Shown: positions 9,690-22,299 of the stretch, piece by piece
Position numbering within the stretch: the stretch's first letter is position 1
Layout of the letters: each line of letters opens with the position of its first letter
Source of the DNA: Artemia franciscana
Taxonomy: Eukaryota; Arthropoda; Branchiopoda; Anostraca; Artemiidae
NCBI RefSeq assembly: GCF_032884065.1
Contig: NC_088867.1
Span: 44,455,453-44,519,452 of the forward strand
Length of the DNA: 64,000 bases
Direction: 5' to 3'
Notes under the pieces: model-generated
What the model was told of the DNA's origin: nothing
Databases searched by the model: none
Seen by the model: only the letters and a program-made list of their open reading frames with translations
Position numbers and translations under genes: made by a program

Positions 9690-9792
9690 AACCGTCAACA
9701 CAAAAAATCATACAACTTATTTATATATATATATATAGAAGATATAATCTGGCGTAACAGACAAAGTGTAACAGACATAACCCACAGACAAC

Positions 9793-9889
<97 letters not shown>

Positions 9890-9900
9890 ATAATAGCATA
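9690..9900 (-). repeat. Helitron-like 5' termini and (TA)n tract beside TAF1B exon 6
   Basis: Two minus-strand copies of the AT-rich start followed by AAATAAGTTGT lie at about 9713-9738 and 9786-9810. The second runs into (TA)n to about 9890. The TA tract ends about 20 bp from the TAF1B exon 6 splice donor at 9908. Confidence 0.6.
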
Positions 9901-9908
9901 AAACTTAC

Positions 9909-10165
9909 CCATTCCTGAAATTCAAACAATGGTTGCCATCTACTGTCATCTCTGTAAATCTGGTTAAGTGTCTTGGCAAGACTGTCAAGTTTTTTTTCGC
10001 AATAGCCGTTTAAACCCCAAAATAACTTCATTACAGCTAAAATTGACGCAGCAAGTCGAAGCTCATGTTCAACCATTCCTCTTGTGACTCTAGGAGGGAC
10101 AACTTCATTTGCGGGCTGCCGATAGTGTTTGCGATAATATCCCCAGACATACTTTCCAAAAGTAC
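9909..10165 (-). CDS. TAF1B: TAF1B exon 6: second cyclin fold
   Basis: Acceptor GATGTTTCAG before 10165 and a strong donor GTAAGT at 9908. It reads (G)TFGKYVWGYYRKHYRQPA, PPRVTRGMVEHELRLAAS, then ILAVMKLFWGLNGYCEKKLD and PLFEFQEW. The 'E..AA.IL.V.KL.FGL....E..LS..A......FD...W' pattern is the most conserved part of TAF1B, and anchored the whole gene call. It ends in phase 0. The donor is followed within about 20 bp by a (TA)n tract. Confidence 0.9.
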
Positions 10166-10169
10166 CTGA

Positions 10170-11100
10170 AACATCTCTTTTGAGTTACGTTTTCTTTTTA
10201 TAGTGGATCATACATTAAACATATCATAAGTACCCCATATGCTTCTATCTTTTACAAAAGTATGCTTCTCTTTATTACATAACTGACAGTAACGCTTACT
10301 AATATTCGAAATTATTCGACATTTCGTAGATTTTTTTTTAGAAACACATATATCTTATTCTTTTCATAGAAAACAAACTTCTTTTTATGCTATCTGTGAT
10401 ATTATGTGTGACCCCCCTCCCCCGCCGACCTCTCGAGATTTTCCCCAACTTTTCATAATTTCCCTATAATATGCCTAATATACTTAGGCAAAGTTCCTCA
10501 GATAAACATTAATTTCTGTTTGGTTTCAGTTTTAATATCCCCCTTTTCTTTCGTTTGGACACAAACTTGTCTTTTTTAGTTAAATATAGGTGGGTATTAC
10601 TCCTCAAACCCCAATATCTACATTGAAGTTTAACTTTTGCTTAACAATTTTTCAAGGAAAAGGGCTTATTAAGTGCATTAGGATTTCAAAATAAAACATA
10701 ACAGATATATAACGATATAGTTATATATTGTTATATAGTTATATATCTTATTAGTTTATATATCGTTATATATCTATATATAACGATATATAGATATATA
10801 ATGATATATGATATAGAACGATATGATATAGAACGTATAAAACGGAAAGCTCAATTTTATCCGACGCGTGTTATAACCCGCCAGCCCTGTTCTAGCTAAA
10901 AGAAAAATCAGAATCCTAGAATATGAATAATTTTTTGGATCACGCTTCCTTCCATTTAGATACAAATTAAAAGAGACGAAAACGAGATAGCATACTGAAA
11001 AAAAAGCCGAAATTGTTCAAAACATCTTCCCCTAAACCTCTCATTCTTCACGCTGAATATTTGTATTGTTATACTAAAAGCCTTTATGAGTACAACGAAT
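10170..11100. other. TAF1B intron 5, AT-rich part
   Basis: No coding signal. It holds an AT-rich cruciform-prone region at 10690-10830, including a perfect 14-bp stem at 10759-10772/10777-10790 (TATATCGTTATATA and its complement). Confidence 0.5.
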
Positions 11101-13930
11101 GCCAATAACTGACTTTTAAGACACATGGACTAAAAATTTTATTTCAAGAAAATTCCCATTACCATGCAACCTCTTCCCTTACAACTCGATTTTCATCTCT
11201 TGGCTACAAAGAAGTTTCCAGCTGGCTCGGGCATTCATCCTTCATTTCCGAAATAAACCCAATCTCTCTCCTCCCAGACAACCTACTTTCCCTTTTTAAC
11301 ACCGTTTTACCTTCTGAACCCCCTCTCGGGAACCCACCCATGTCGACTTCTTCCTACCCTACCCCTATGAAAACTCCCATTCTTTTGATCCCTCCTGGTT
11401 ACCTTATCAATATGACTCAGATTAAACAGATTCTGCAGGTTGGAATAATCCTATAATTACCACTACTTGTTCTCCCTTGCTGTCAATTGCAAACCGCTAT
11501 TACCTCTCCTGATCGTCTCCATCTGTATTTTTGTCCTTCCTCCCATCTCTCCGAGATAAATTTTCCCATAACCTGGCCTTTACGATGTTCTAGAGCCCAA
11601 ATTTCCTGATTAATCTAATCAAATCCATTGACTGTCACGTCTCTCAAGTCATTTTCTATTTCCTAAATTTTTAGTTACTAGCGTCTAAAGTTTGACAAGC
11701 TTACCAAACTTGACTTGTTATCAAAAATTAAACCAAACAGATGTTAAAGCTACAATAGAAGTATAGTCCCTTTACCAAGATCTCTTATTTTGCCTAGTTA
11801 ATCACAGATCTGTACACTCTATCCTCCAGATCACCCATTGGGAATGAAGCTGTTGACGTTCCATTTTTTACTGAGAGTAACCTTTGTCCGAAAATACTTT
11901 TATTCCCTGGTTATCTGAGTCTGATAAATTCTTTGGCTAAGCACCAAGCCACTGATATCCCCAGTCGATTTAATATTATTGCAATAGCTGTCTTCCATTA
12001 CTAGCAAAACCAAAATTCTGATGAAAAACCTACACAGGAATTACAGCCAAGTGCTGATTTTGTAAGGTAGAAGTATTTAAAAGCTGCATTTCTTTCAGTT
12101 GATGACGCTAACGATTTTAAGATGGATTATGTTTGCTCTTCTCTTAATGTTAAATCAAGAATTAAACCTTTCAGCATTGACTTTAACATTGAACACCGAA
12201 CCAATTATTAGGGGAAACACCTCTCTCAACGCTATTATATGTAATACGAATAATATTCACCCTTCCCCCTCAGTTCTGTCTTCACAGGGTGGGTGTTGTC
12301 ATCTCTACCTTCTTTTGTCTCCCTCTTAAAACTGAATCATTCTTTCTCAATCATCTTTGACTCTTACCATATTCTGCACAATTCCAACCTTCTTTACTTT
12401 AGACATGGCTGAATATAAAGATTGATCCAATGCTTAATATACACAAAATCATGACGAAAAAAATATACATTCTACAAAATTCTAAATAATAACTATTTAG
12501 TTTCTTTCCACAAAAAATAAAATTCAAATAATGTTCGGTGATCAATACTGCATCAATCAAACCATAAGAAATACTAACTAGGCATCAATTAAAGCTTTTC
12601 ATGAATGGTAAACTGGATGAAGCTAATAGACTAAGAAAAACACAAAAAAGAAAATTCGTAGATCTAATCGATCTCCCAGTATAATTGAATAACTAAGGAA
12701 AACAAGCCCTTTGGACACCCCTTTTCCTCTGTTTATTGTCTTTAGCGATTTATTTTGAAAGCCCTTATCTATCTAATTTTAATGAGATTACAGAGCCTGG
12801 GCAGTTTCCATAAATATTGAAACAGTGTTTCACAAACACATTTAAAAGAAAGGCAGAAAGCCTGGTCTTGAATATATTCGTCTAATAGCTCTCACTCTTT
12901 CATTTTCGAAACTATGTGAAGGATTCCTTGCAGATTGGCTACAGGAAAATATCTTACCTCTTACTGACCTGAGGCAATTCTGAGACCTCGAACCCACTGC
13001 AACTTCCCATTTTCTTGTTTGTCTTCTCAACTCTGTTAACCTTATCAACCACAACACATTAAGTGAGAAGCCTGTCGCTGAGTTCAATATTAAGCTTCTC
13101 TTTTTGAATCTGGTTTCCTCCTTCCTATCAAATAGATCACAAGTAGTAAAATATCTGAATTGCTATTCCAATCCTCTCCCTGCCGACAGTTGAGTACCCC
13201 AAAGCATCCTTGTAGGTCCCTCTTTTTTAGTTAGGCCTTGCTAAGGAATTTTCTAACAGTTTGAAATTTCGATGACCTAGCCATAGCTGAAACATACTAT
13301 AGAAACATCATAAGCAACAATATGAGCATCCTCAACGACACTGCGAATGTTGCTTTGGACTTAGACATGGGATTAAACCCTTGAAAGTCCATGACCCTGC
13401 CAATATATTACCCTAGATACCCGCCCTTTTTTCTAAATCCTATCCCCCCTGCAATTTCTGTATCGTCATTGAAATTATTTGGTGTCACAATTTCTTCTAT
13501 TTTAAAGTGAGGTGTTCAAGTCAAAAACATCATCCACAAAGCTAATGCTTTCATCTCCTTCTATAAGCTCAAAAATAAAATTGATGTCCCTCCTTCTCAT
13601 TCTTTAAGGATTTATACTTCCTTTGCCCGCTCTGATCTTGACTATGCTTGTCCAGTTTGTTATCATGGCATCTTCCAGGAAGTCATATAAAACGGAATCC
13701 TTCAAAAAAAAGCCGTGCGAATAATCTTCAGAAAAGGCATAGTTCTGAAATCTCTTCTTCTAAAAAAAGCTAGAAACGCTTGAGAACAAGAGAGTTATTT
13801 TGTGCCTTCGTTTTCTAAAAGTTAATAACGAAAACTTCGTATTTCTCCAAAAGACACCCCCCCCCCCCAGTAGAATCCACCTATCTCAAGCTTTTCTTGG
13901 CCTTTTCTTTAAATTTCAATGATTTTTTTA
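11100..13930 (+). pseudogene. LINE (family C), degenerate ORF2 antisense in TAF1B intron 5
   Basis: Broken plus-strand frames show reverse-transcriptase landmarks: ADWLQENILPL and LVCLLNSVNLI-like text near 12930-13045, QVVKYLNCYSNPLPADS near 13140-13190 just before a PQ.(I/T)LVGPSF-like motif B, then FYKLKNKIDVPPSHSLRIYT and SFARSDLDYACPVC near 13560-13660. The last is the thumb region typical of jockey/CR1-type elements. The 5' half (11200-11640) has endonuclease-like fragments. Stops and frameshifts occur every 30-100 codons, so the copy is old. Confidence 0.65.
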
Positions 13931-14243
13931 CTTTGCTTTCTGTATAGCTTGTTTTCAATCTTTTGAAGATATGTTATGACCCCTTTATAGATAAACATCG
14001 ATTTTATTTATCAATCAAATTAGATGTGTCAGTATCGGGAGAGTATATAAAAGTAAGTCCATCAAAAGAATCAAAGACGGTGCAAGTAGTGTTTTAATAC
14101 CAACTAGAGCTTGTTGCTGCTTTACGGAACTTTCTGCCCAGCATACAAATGAACAAGCAAGAAGGAACGACTTGTACCAAAACTTGACAATATTTAAAGC
14201 TTCTTTCTTAAGAATTGAGGCAAGCTCACCTGGTAAAACTTAC

Positions 14244-14425
14244 CTGGCAGTTCAAGGTCAATTAGGGTTCTTTTTATAATAGCCCTTACGTCTAAAGGCG
14301 AAAGGACGTCGACATTTAAGTAAGCAGAACAGAAAAAGAAACGCGATCTGCCATGTATAGTGTAAGACGTTGGACCAGACACCAGATTTGGCTCAGGTAC
14401 AAATATATGTAGCTCTCGAAACCAC
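14244..14425 (-). CDS. TAF1B: TAF1B exon 5: first cyclin fold
   Basis: Acceptor ATTTATAG before 14425 and a strong donor GTAAGT at 14243. It reads (R)WFRELHIFVPEPNLVSGPTS, directly continuing exon 4's DLIR into the family's 'R...E.HIPY' segment. It ends LSPLDVRAIIKRTLIDLELP(G), resembling 'P.nI...Y...LNLP'. No frame interruption. Open frame on the minus strand extends a little beyond both splice sites, which is why the exon looks longer than it is. Confidence 0.87.
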
Positions 14426-14429
14426 CTAT

Positions 14430-15030
14430 AAATAAATCTTCGATAATTAATTAAAACAAAATTTGACATTCTAAACTATATATCTTGTGCTTATTTGATT
14501 TTCCCCCTTATAAATAAGCTTCATGAAGTAATACGGGAAACCACCCTAAAAACTTCCCATTTTAGTTGATAAAATGTTGATGTAAAAGTTGATAGAATGT
14601 CTGATGACAGAAGAACAAACTCCCGGAGGGGTCAATTTTGAACAGTTTTTTTTGGCACCAGCTATTTTTTAATTTTTTAAGTATGTAGGGTCCGAAATAT
14701 TAAGGATGAACTTTGGGTCATAATTTCACGGCTTTCAAGGGTAGCTATACGACAAAACGTTTTTTCTTTCATATAGACAGGCACAACCCTTTTTGCATCT
14801 GTGCAGGTAAGCAAATAAATGTATTATTTTGTGTTACGTTTGAAACAATGCTGCAAAGAGGGGTAAGTCGTCACTCCGCAAGACCCTTATAGAAGGTCAT
14901 TTTAACTCCAACCCCCCAGTCTCAAGGTAAAAAAAAAGGTGGACTGGACTCACTAAAACCTAAAGTTCGTTACCTTTTATTGAAACTTAGCTGCATGCAA
15001 TTTCCTTAATCAGATATCCTTGCTTGTTTT
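14430..15030. other. TAF1B intron 4, unassigned
   Basis: AT-rich, no long frame, no terminal repeats recognised. Confidence 0.5.
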
Positions 15031-17000
15031 AATGACCCCGTGGAATCAGCTGATGGAGATAGTAGTTACTCAGAGGAATTTTACGCACAGCTACAGGAAC
15101 AAATAGACAGGATCCCATGTAGAACTATGATATCTCTATTAGAGGCTTTTAAGGCCAGGTCGGGAAAAGTAGGAATAGATGGTATCCAGGCCCAGGAAAA
15201 TTTGCTGTAGGAAAATAAAATAGTAGCGGTTATAGAATGCTGCAATTTTGTAAGTATAACAATCTAGCTATAATTAATGCAGTAATTGGCGAAAATGGTC
15301 CAAAAGTTAACACAGTATTCACATGACGGCAAGGCTGCTAACCTTACTGGTTCTGTCATTGTAAACTGGAGACAGGCAGGATCAATAAAATATACTAGGG
15401 AATATAGGAGTACTGTTATTGATTTTAAAAGAAAAGATCACCATCTAGTAGGGTTACTCTAAAGCTGAAAATTAGGAAAGGCAACTACCTCCTGGGAACT
15501 CTGAAGCTGATAAACTCAAGGATGAGAATTTTCCGTGAAATTGTCCAGGTACAGTTAAATAATAAATTGGAGAGTCCACAATCGGACATTTAATAATGTG
15601 GATGAACAATTTTAGGAATATAGTTTCTAAAATAGCAGATGATGTCTAAGGAAGAGAGTTAGAAACATAGCTAAGAGTATTAGGGAAAATGCCTTAAGTT
15701 TCATAGAGAGGGGGAAGGGCTTGTACAAGAAATATTTTAGTTATAGATCATATGAAAATAAGAGAAGCGCAAAGAAAGTGGAGAAGCATTAAAATAAGAA
15801 TTAAGAAGGGTTGAAGTGGAGACCATCAATAAAATTGCTGAAGATTATCGAAGATGCATCAAAACGGCATAATAGGAAATATTGAACTGGCATGTTAACA
15901 AATTTAGAGGGACCGATCAATCTGGACCTGTCCTAGTTAAAGATAGGAACGGGGCCACAATTAGTGATGAGAAAAGAGTTAAAGGAAGATGCGCAAAACA
16001 TTTTGAAAATGTGCAAAGCCGTGATAAAGTTACAGCAAAAGATAGAGAACAATGAAAAAGCTAGTGGCACTTTGGAAGTGAAGAAAGGTTTATTTTATGC
16101 CGAAAAGTTACTGACAGCACTAAAAGGATTAAAAAATAATAAGGCCCCAAGTGCTGACAGTGTAGTAAATTGATTTTTTAAACATGGTGGTAATACCGTT
16201 ACAATAAAAGTTACTGAATATTGTGGATATAATTTTTTAAAAAGCGAAAGTACCTAGCAATTTTAGGAAAACTTGACTTAAACGCCTCTATAAGAAAGGT
16301 GGTTACAGTGAGTGTAGTAATCATATCTTATACTTAGTGACGATGAGAATAAAGTTTTAAGAAACTTTGCTACTTATCAATATGCTACTTTTTAGACTGA
16401 GAGATGCTGTAGAAAAAGTTCTAAGAGATGGACAGTGTGGTTTTAGCAAGGGGAGAAAATGCGTTGACCAAACTTTTTCTCTTAGATTAATAACTGAGAA
16501 GTGCCTGAGTCACCAGACCCTTTTTTATTCTCACTTTTATAGAATATGAGCAAGCGTATGATTCAACCGATAGAAGAGTTTTAGTGAAGATCCGATCCTT
16601 GTATGATATATAGCCAGACAAATACATTAAAGTGATTGTTCTATGCATAAGAATAACAGCGCTGCGGATAAGGTAGGATATAGGGTTAGTAGCTGATATC
16701 TTGTTGAACCAGGGATCAAGCAGGGTTGCATTACTTCCCCATCGATATAGGATCACTTTGATGGACATGGTCCTAAGGAACACAGCAAAGGCTATAGGAG
16801 AGCACGGAACCAAAAGGGAAAATAAAACCCTCCTAGAACTACGTCACTGCTGATGATTCCAATGTCTTAGATGAAAATGTCAGCAAAATGAATGATTTTT
16901 TGGAGATTTTGAGGCTTCGGGGTGCAAGAATAGGTTTAAAACTGATGTTCAGATTAATATGTTGGCCTGAGGCGGCTTAGTGCTTCAGTGAGCAGTTAGT
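15030..17000 (+). pseudogene. LINE (family A), endonuclease end to RT, antisense in TAF1B intron 4
   Basis: It starts inside the endonuclease (EEFYAQLQEQIDRIPCRTMI). It runs through a linker (VPVKDRNGATISD-like text near 15935, then KGLKNNKAPSADSVVN at 16115-16170). The reverse transcriptase follows: DGQCGFSKGRKCVDQTFSLR, then EPGIKQGCITSP (motif B) near 16705-16740, and TADDSNVLDENVSKMNDFLE (motif C) near 16848-16910. Motif C keeps ADD. Numerous stops and shifts make it inactive. The 3' end is lost near 17000. Closely related to the copy at 40785-42540. Confidence 0.8.
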
Positions 17001-18430
17001 AGTAATAGTAGCATCATTGGTCTATATTAGGATTGTTCTAAAAGTAAATATGCTGAACCTTAACATTAACAATCTGATAGATTACCAGAGTTAACAAAAA
17101 AAAATGTATTATTGCATTATTATTGTATTGTATTAATTGTTTGTATTAATTACTAATTGTATTGTATTAGTAAAAAACAACATAGGGGAAATGTGTCCTC
17201 CATCAAATATTGTTTTAAACCTATTCCGTAGCCACTTCTATTGAGCCAATAAACCACTACTTTATTGCATAAAGTATTTGACATTTTGAAGTTAGAAAAC
17301 AATTCTTACTTCATAATACGCAGAATAATTGTACCTAACACATTTTGCATTCAAAACCCCCTAATCCCACCCCCTAATGTGCCAAAATATATACCATGTA
17401 TGTTTCTAAGTATTGTATTTTCATTAGATTTTGGAATATTTCATTTGCCGTATCCAAACACCACCTGAGGTCACCACATTAGGGAAATGTGTTCCACATC
17501 AAAGATTGTTTAAAATCTCTTCCGTAGCCACTTCTATTGAGCCAATAAACCAAAGATGCTTTTTGAGAATGGCCAGGTTTAAACTATATTGTATTGCACC
17601 TCTGCTGCAGTCAATAAAAGAAATACAGGGTGAATGGTTTTATTCTTTAATGTAAAAATATTTGCAACTACTGACAATCGAAAACAGACCGCCATATACG
17701 AAGATACATCAAGCATAACAGATATTGTTGCGATCTTATTTTGAAGTCGTCACTGGGTAAGCTGAAAAATAATAGAATACGCTGTGTTTTGAACAAAAAA
17801 CATGCCAAGGGATACTATATGGCAATTTCTCAGAGTTTAGCAATTAATAGGTCGACACTGATGATTATTATGCTCACATTAAAGGAGTGATATTAGCCTA
17901 TGAAGGACTAAGATCTACTATCTCACAACATAACTATACCATAAAATTGGTAGCCTACAGAAAAATTGGAAACCACTACAAACCAACCTTTTCCTAAATA
18001 ACACTAGTTTTATAAAAACTCAAAGTTCAACAAAAACAGCTAGAAAAAACTAGCTATTACAAGAGAAGATTTACCAGAATGGAACAATGTTAGTGAAAAG
18101 CTCCCCCATTAGATCATATCTCCATTTCATGTTTATTTTCATGTGTTTATGACACTTTCTCTGAGTTCAACAAACAACACTTATAAGAATCATATTGATT
18201 ATATGATAAAAGCCTTATCTCACAATATGAATGTGACAAAAAATTAGAAACCGATTGGAATCAATTTCCCCCTCAAAAGCTCTGCTTTTACAAACATCAA
18301 AACCTCGTTAAGAAGACCAAAAGAACTAAGTATTATAAAGGAAGTGAAAAAAATAATCAGTTACCAAAATTAAAAAATCATAATACCCATTTTCCCCACT
18401 AGATCACACCCCCTTGCAATGTTTTTTTTT
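17001..18430. repeat. Intron 4 remainder with short direct repeats
   Basis: An 80-bp segment ending CACTTCTATTGAGCCAATAA occurs at 17186-17265 and 17481-17560. A weaker duplication of about 200 bp relates 17930-18120 to 18215-18415. Otherwise AT-rich with no gene. Confidence 0.45.
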
Positions 18431-18436
18431 GCTTAC

Positions 18437-18607
18437 CTTATTAGATCTGACTTGAGGATCGGAAGATTATGCTCAGAGTCTCTTCGCAGAACAAGCCACA
18501 AAATAACGATAACATTTGGCATCGTTAAAATATTTTCCTTGGTTGATTTTTTCACACTGCTACCTTGATCTTCCGTCTCATCGTTTTCACTGTCTGCTTC
18601 TTCCTCT
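18437..18607 (-). CDS. TAF1B: TAF1B exon 4: acidic linker and start of first cyclin fold
   Basis: Acceptor TATTTTAAG before 18607 and donor GTAAGC at 18436. It begins with an acidic stretch, (R)EEEADSENDETEDQGSS, then enters the first cyclin-like fold with LTMPNVIVILWLVLRRDS and LPILKSDLI(R). In the family this region has the pattern 'TMP..L...YL.LLW.RE.ITL.DL.R', which is recognisable here. Phase 2 at both ends fits exons 3 and 5. Confidence 0.85.
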
Positions 18608-18609
18608 CT

Positions 18610-19575
18610 TAAAATAGAAATAGTTTACTATGTCTGATTTATTCGAAGTCATTAAAATCCAATCCTTTTATCTAAACGAGAAAAATCCACAAATCCGACA
18701 AAGTATACAAACAAAGAATAAATCTAAAAATATATTCTGATGTTAAATGACATTTTATCGTAGTTCATTCAAAATTTAAAACGATCTTAAACCCATACGA
18801 CAGAATTATTTTCTGAGCAGAATTAAAATTCTGCTCTATTACTAAAACATGGATGTTGTCGAGGAACATAATAGACCTCGAGACACCTTGCAGTCAGTTT
18901 TGCCAATGCAATACAATTTTACCGTTTTTGGTAGAATTCAGAGGTCCATCTACAATTTGGTAGAATTAGAAATTTGTTGGTACAATAGAAATGTTCTCAG
19001 AACATTTGGGTTTTACTTGCTCCATTTCTGACTCGGACATCAGTTCAAGTTAGATTTTATATAAAATTGTCTTCCTTTTACGGCAAATTGTTGACATGCT
19101 GCTCAGATAGTATAAATCAATCTCTCGCGATACAATTTTGGTCTTAAAACTGGTAGAGTTTATTTCAAAGCATTGGCAACGCTGCTTCCGGTATAGGCGT
19201 CACTGCCTTACCTTAAAAAACATATTAATACAGCTTGTAATGGCCATTTGAAAGGGAAATATTTATTACCTTTAGAGATGTAAAGGTCACCCTATTTTGT
19301 GGTAAAAAGCCTCGATATTCTATGCTATTTTAGGTTGTCATGACAAGAATGCCATGATTTACCGCAAATAAATGATAACAAGATAATGACAATAATAGTC
19401 ATGTAACAACATAATAGCTTACTCACTTACTTAGGCCCTAACAAGACTAGCTGAACCTTTTATGGCTCTTTTCCATGCTAGTACTTCGGATAATTGAAGG
19501 TAAGGACTATTATCTTAAGGTGAGGATTCCAGGTTTATAATTTACTTAGCCCTTGTTGAATGAAAAACCTATGTA
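18610..19575. other. Intron 3 start, no feature
   Basis: AT-rich sequence with no coding or repeat structure that I can support. Confidence 0.5.
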
Positions 19576-19579
19576 GCTC

Positions 19580-20365
19580 AATCCTGGTTTAAATACCTCC
19601 CCTCCATGCAATTCAACCCGATTCAATTCAAAGCCATCAACCTCAATGATCATTTGGCTCACCCCCCCCCTTTAATTTACTCCCATGTAACGCAGCACAA
19701 TTCAACTCAGTCTTGTACAGCTAAACCCCATTACTCAAACTCGTAAAAATCCCCAAATTCCGCTCACATTAATATTCCATTAACAAACTTTGCTATTTTA
19801 ATCGGCTCATATTCAACATTAAAATCTCACTTAAAAGGATTTCTCAAGGGGTACTGGTTTTCTTGGGGTTCAAAAAATACTTCTAAATTTTCTGTATCCG
19901 ATTGACTTGAAACTTTTATCCCTAAGACCCTTAAAATAGCACAAAATAGGGAAGAGTCTCACAATAACTAACTACTGATTAAAAATCACTTCAGTTAAGT
20001 CAAGCCTATATCACTTACAACAAATCATATATTGTCAAGTTATATTGTTCAATTAATTAGGGTTGATGTAAAAGAAGTCGAGATGCATTAGGAAGAACCA
20101 AGTTTAACTGTGGGGATTGGACTGCATGGGGTTGAGTTGAACGGATTTAATTTACGCGGGATTGCGTTACTTGGGGTCCAGTTAAGTGGAAATGAGTTGA
20201 GTAGGGCTAAGTTGAAAGGAGTTGAGTTGAAAGAGGTTGATTTGAATGAAGTCAAATTGGGTGAGCGTTGATTTAGATGTGGGTTGAGTTAAAGGGGCTT
20301 GGGATGCACCAGGATTGAGGTGAATTGCATTGAGTTAATGGGTTGAGTTTGAGTATCAATTTGAC
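19580..20365. repeat. Foldback-like element with GGTTGAGTTGA microrepeats
   Basis: The right part (20100-20360) is built of degenerate GTTGAGTTGAA/GGGTTGAGT units. The left part (19585-19745) carries the complementary CAATTCAACCC/ATTCAACTC units. The middle is AT-rich. Arms made of short degenerate inverted repeats are the hallmark of foldback elements. Precise ends are not clear. Confidence 0.4.
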
Positions 20366-21186
20366 TATCAAATCCCATAACAGTGCCACTAAACTTTTTA
20401 AAAATTTGCAAAGGAGTCTCGACAAGGTAGCGTGATGGCCAGACTTACTGCGCTTGGACAAAGGTGTAAATGAATAGTGCTTCCTGATGATTTTCTTGAT
20501 GATTTTCCTGAAACATCAGGAAGCTGATTCGCATTGAGCTATTTGTTTTCAGTAAAGCTTGACCAGATTCTCTTGTTTCTTAAATGCGCTTTAGGAAGTT
20601 TCGTGCAGATACCTTGTTTACAAAATAAGAAATATAATATGAAACTTCGACTACACCATTTTCTTCAGATATTAGTAATACTGGAAAAATCAGCAGACCG
20701 GTACATAAACCACTTTAACAAGGCCATAAATCAAGCCACACTCAGGAATTTCAAGCCCACACTGCTGTAAAAAAATGCTTTCAAAACTACCTTAAAAAAC
20801 AGTGCCAACGGTATATTTTGATGATGGTGATGACACAGATAATGAGTATGGTGAAATCTAGGCTTTTGATTGGTCCTTCCGATATACTGGTTTGGGTTAA
20901 TGATTGTTTTGAAGCTTTTTTATTGATCTGTCAAATGCACTGTTTTGAATTTGGAAAGTCAAGTCAACCAGCAGATGCATTGTAAACTTTCCCGATCTAA
21001 GCAATCCTAGGGGAAACAACAGTTTAGTATATACCAATCGATTCGGCGCAAAAAGTTACGTGTGAAGCCACTCTCAGCACAAAATAAAGAGAGGGAGCAG
21101 ATACACTGTTTCGAAGACAGCCGAATGGAATCAGAGAAGAATACAAAAGACAAAAAGAATTTATTAAAAGCAGAAAGCATGGCATA

Positions 21187-21640
21187 TTAACAGCATAGCT
21201 CCTAGTCAATAAGCTTAAAAAATGGAGCAAGGGAAACAGATTATAGCAACTAGGACATAGCGATTTAACAGACGTCTTACACTGCACCAGACATTTAAAC
21301 AGTAGCTGACACATACAGGTCAGGAGCCGTCGAGTAGGTAACTTTTCTAGCATAAGCCTCAAAAGAGCACTGGTTTCATCATTCAAGGTCAACAACGTTT
21401 CTATCCCGTCAACAGGATAGCTCCTAGTCAATAGGCTTAAGAAAAGGAGCAAGGGAAACAGATTATGCCAACCAAGACACGGTAATTCAAGGGACGTCTC
21501 ACACTGCACCACTCGACCCTGCACCAGAAATTCAAACAGTAGCTGACACAGTCAGGTCAAGCATTGTCGAGTAGGTAACTTTTCTAGCATAAGTCTCAAA
21601 AGAGCACTGGTTTCATCATTCAAGGTCAACAAACTGTCAA
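21187..21640. repeat. Tandem duplication, about 215-bp unit
   Basis: GATAGCTCCTAGTCAATA...AGCACTGGTTTCATCATTCA occurs at about 21190-21395 and again at 21413-21635 with some indels. Open minus-strand frames across it are leftovers of the repeat. Confidence 0.7.
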
Positions 21641-21995
21641 CAACACCATTCAATGTCAACAAATGGAGAGAACAGGTGAAAAGGAGTGAGTGAGACAAGC
21701 AGTCTTGTTATCATCCCTGACTGGTACCTTCCAGACATAAGCTTTTGTTATGGGATACTAATTCATTTAAAGACAACATTTTTGGTTAATTAAGTGTCTT
21801 GAAATAAACTGTCAACAAATCTCAACAAAACAACATTATTCAATGTCAACAATACTTCGTTAACAAAGGGAGAGAAAGGGCGAAAAGGAGAGACTCAGAC
21901 AAGCTATCATCCCTAAAGGGTACCTTCTGGACATTAGTTTTTTTCGTGGGATACTAATTCATTTAAAGAAAACATTTTTGGTTGATTAACTGTTA
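21640..21995. repeat. Second tandem duplication, about 190-bp unit
   Basis: CAACACCATTCAATGTCAAC... at 21640-21805 recurs at 21832-21992; both end in GGGATACTAATTCATTTAAA and ACATTTTTGGTT. It follows directly on the previous duplication. Confidence 0.65.
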
Positions 21996-22299
21996 TGATT
22001 TTTTTTACTTTCCTGTCCGTGTTCTCACAATTTCTGCAATCAGAAAGAATAATAAAAAAGAAAACGAAAATGCGTAACCCTCCTAAATCTATCATTTTAA
22101 CACACAGATGCATAAATTCATAAAATTTTGATAAATTGCATGGATGAAGTGGTAAGAGAAAACCAAAGGGTATCAGGAATAAATTTCACAAGGTTACACA
22201 AAAGGAAGTAGATAATTTCAAGAAGATCATAGGCGGCACAAAAGTGCTGCCTACGTAAAGAACGATGTTGGCATAATGCTTTTTTTTTGTTTTGTTTTT

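Noticed and set aside
21024..21524. 166-codon minus-strand frame rich in LLFLSLLTRSY
   Set aside because: Spans the 215-bp tandem duplication and repeats its own text; no domain.
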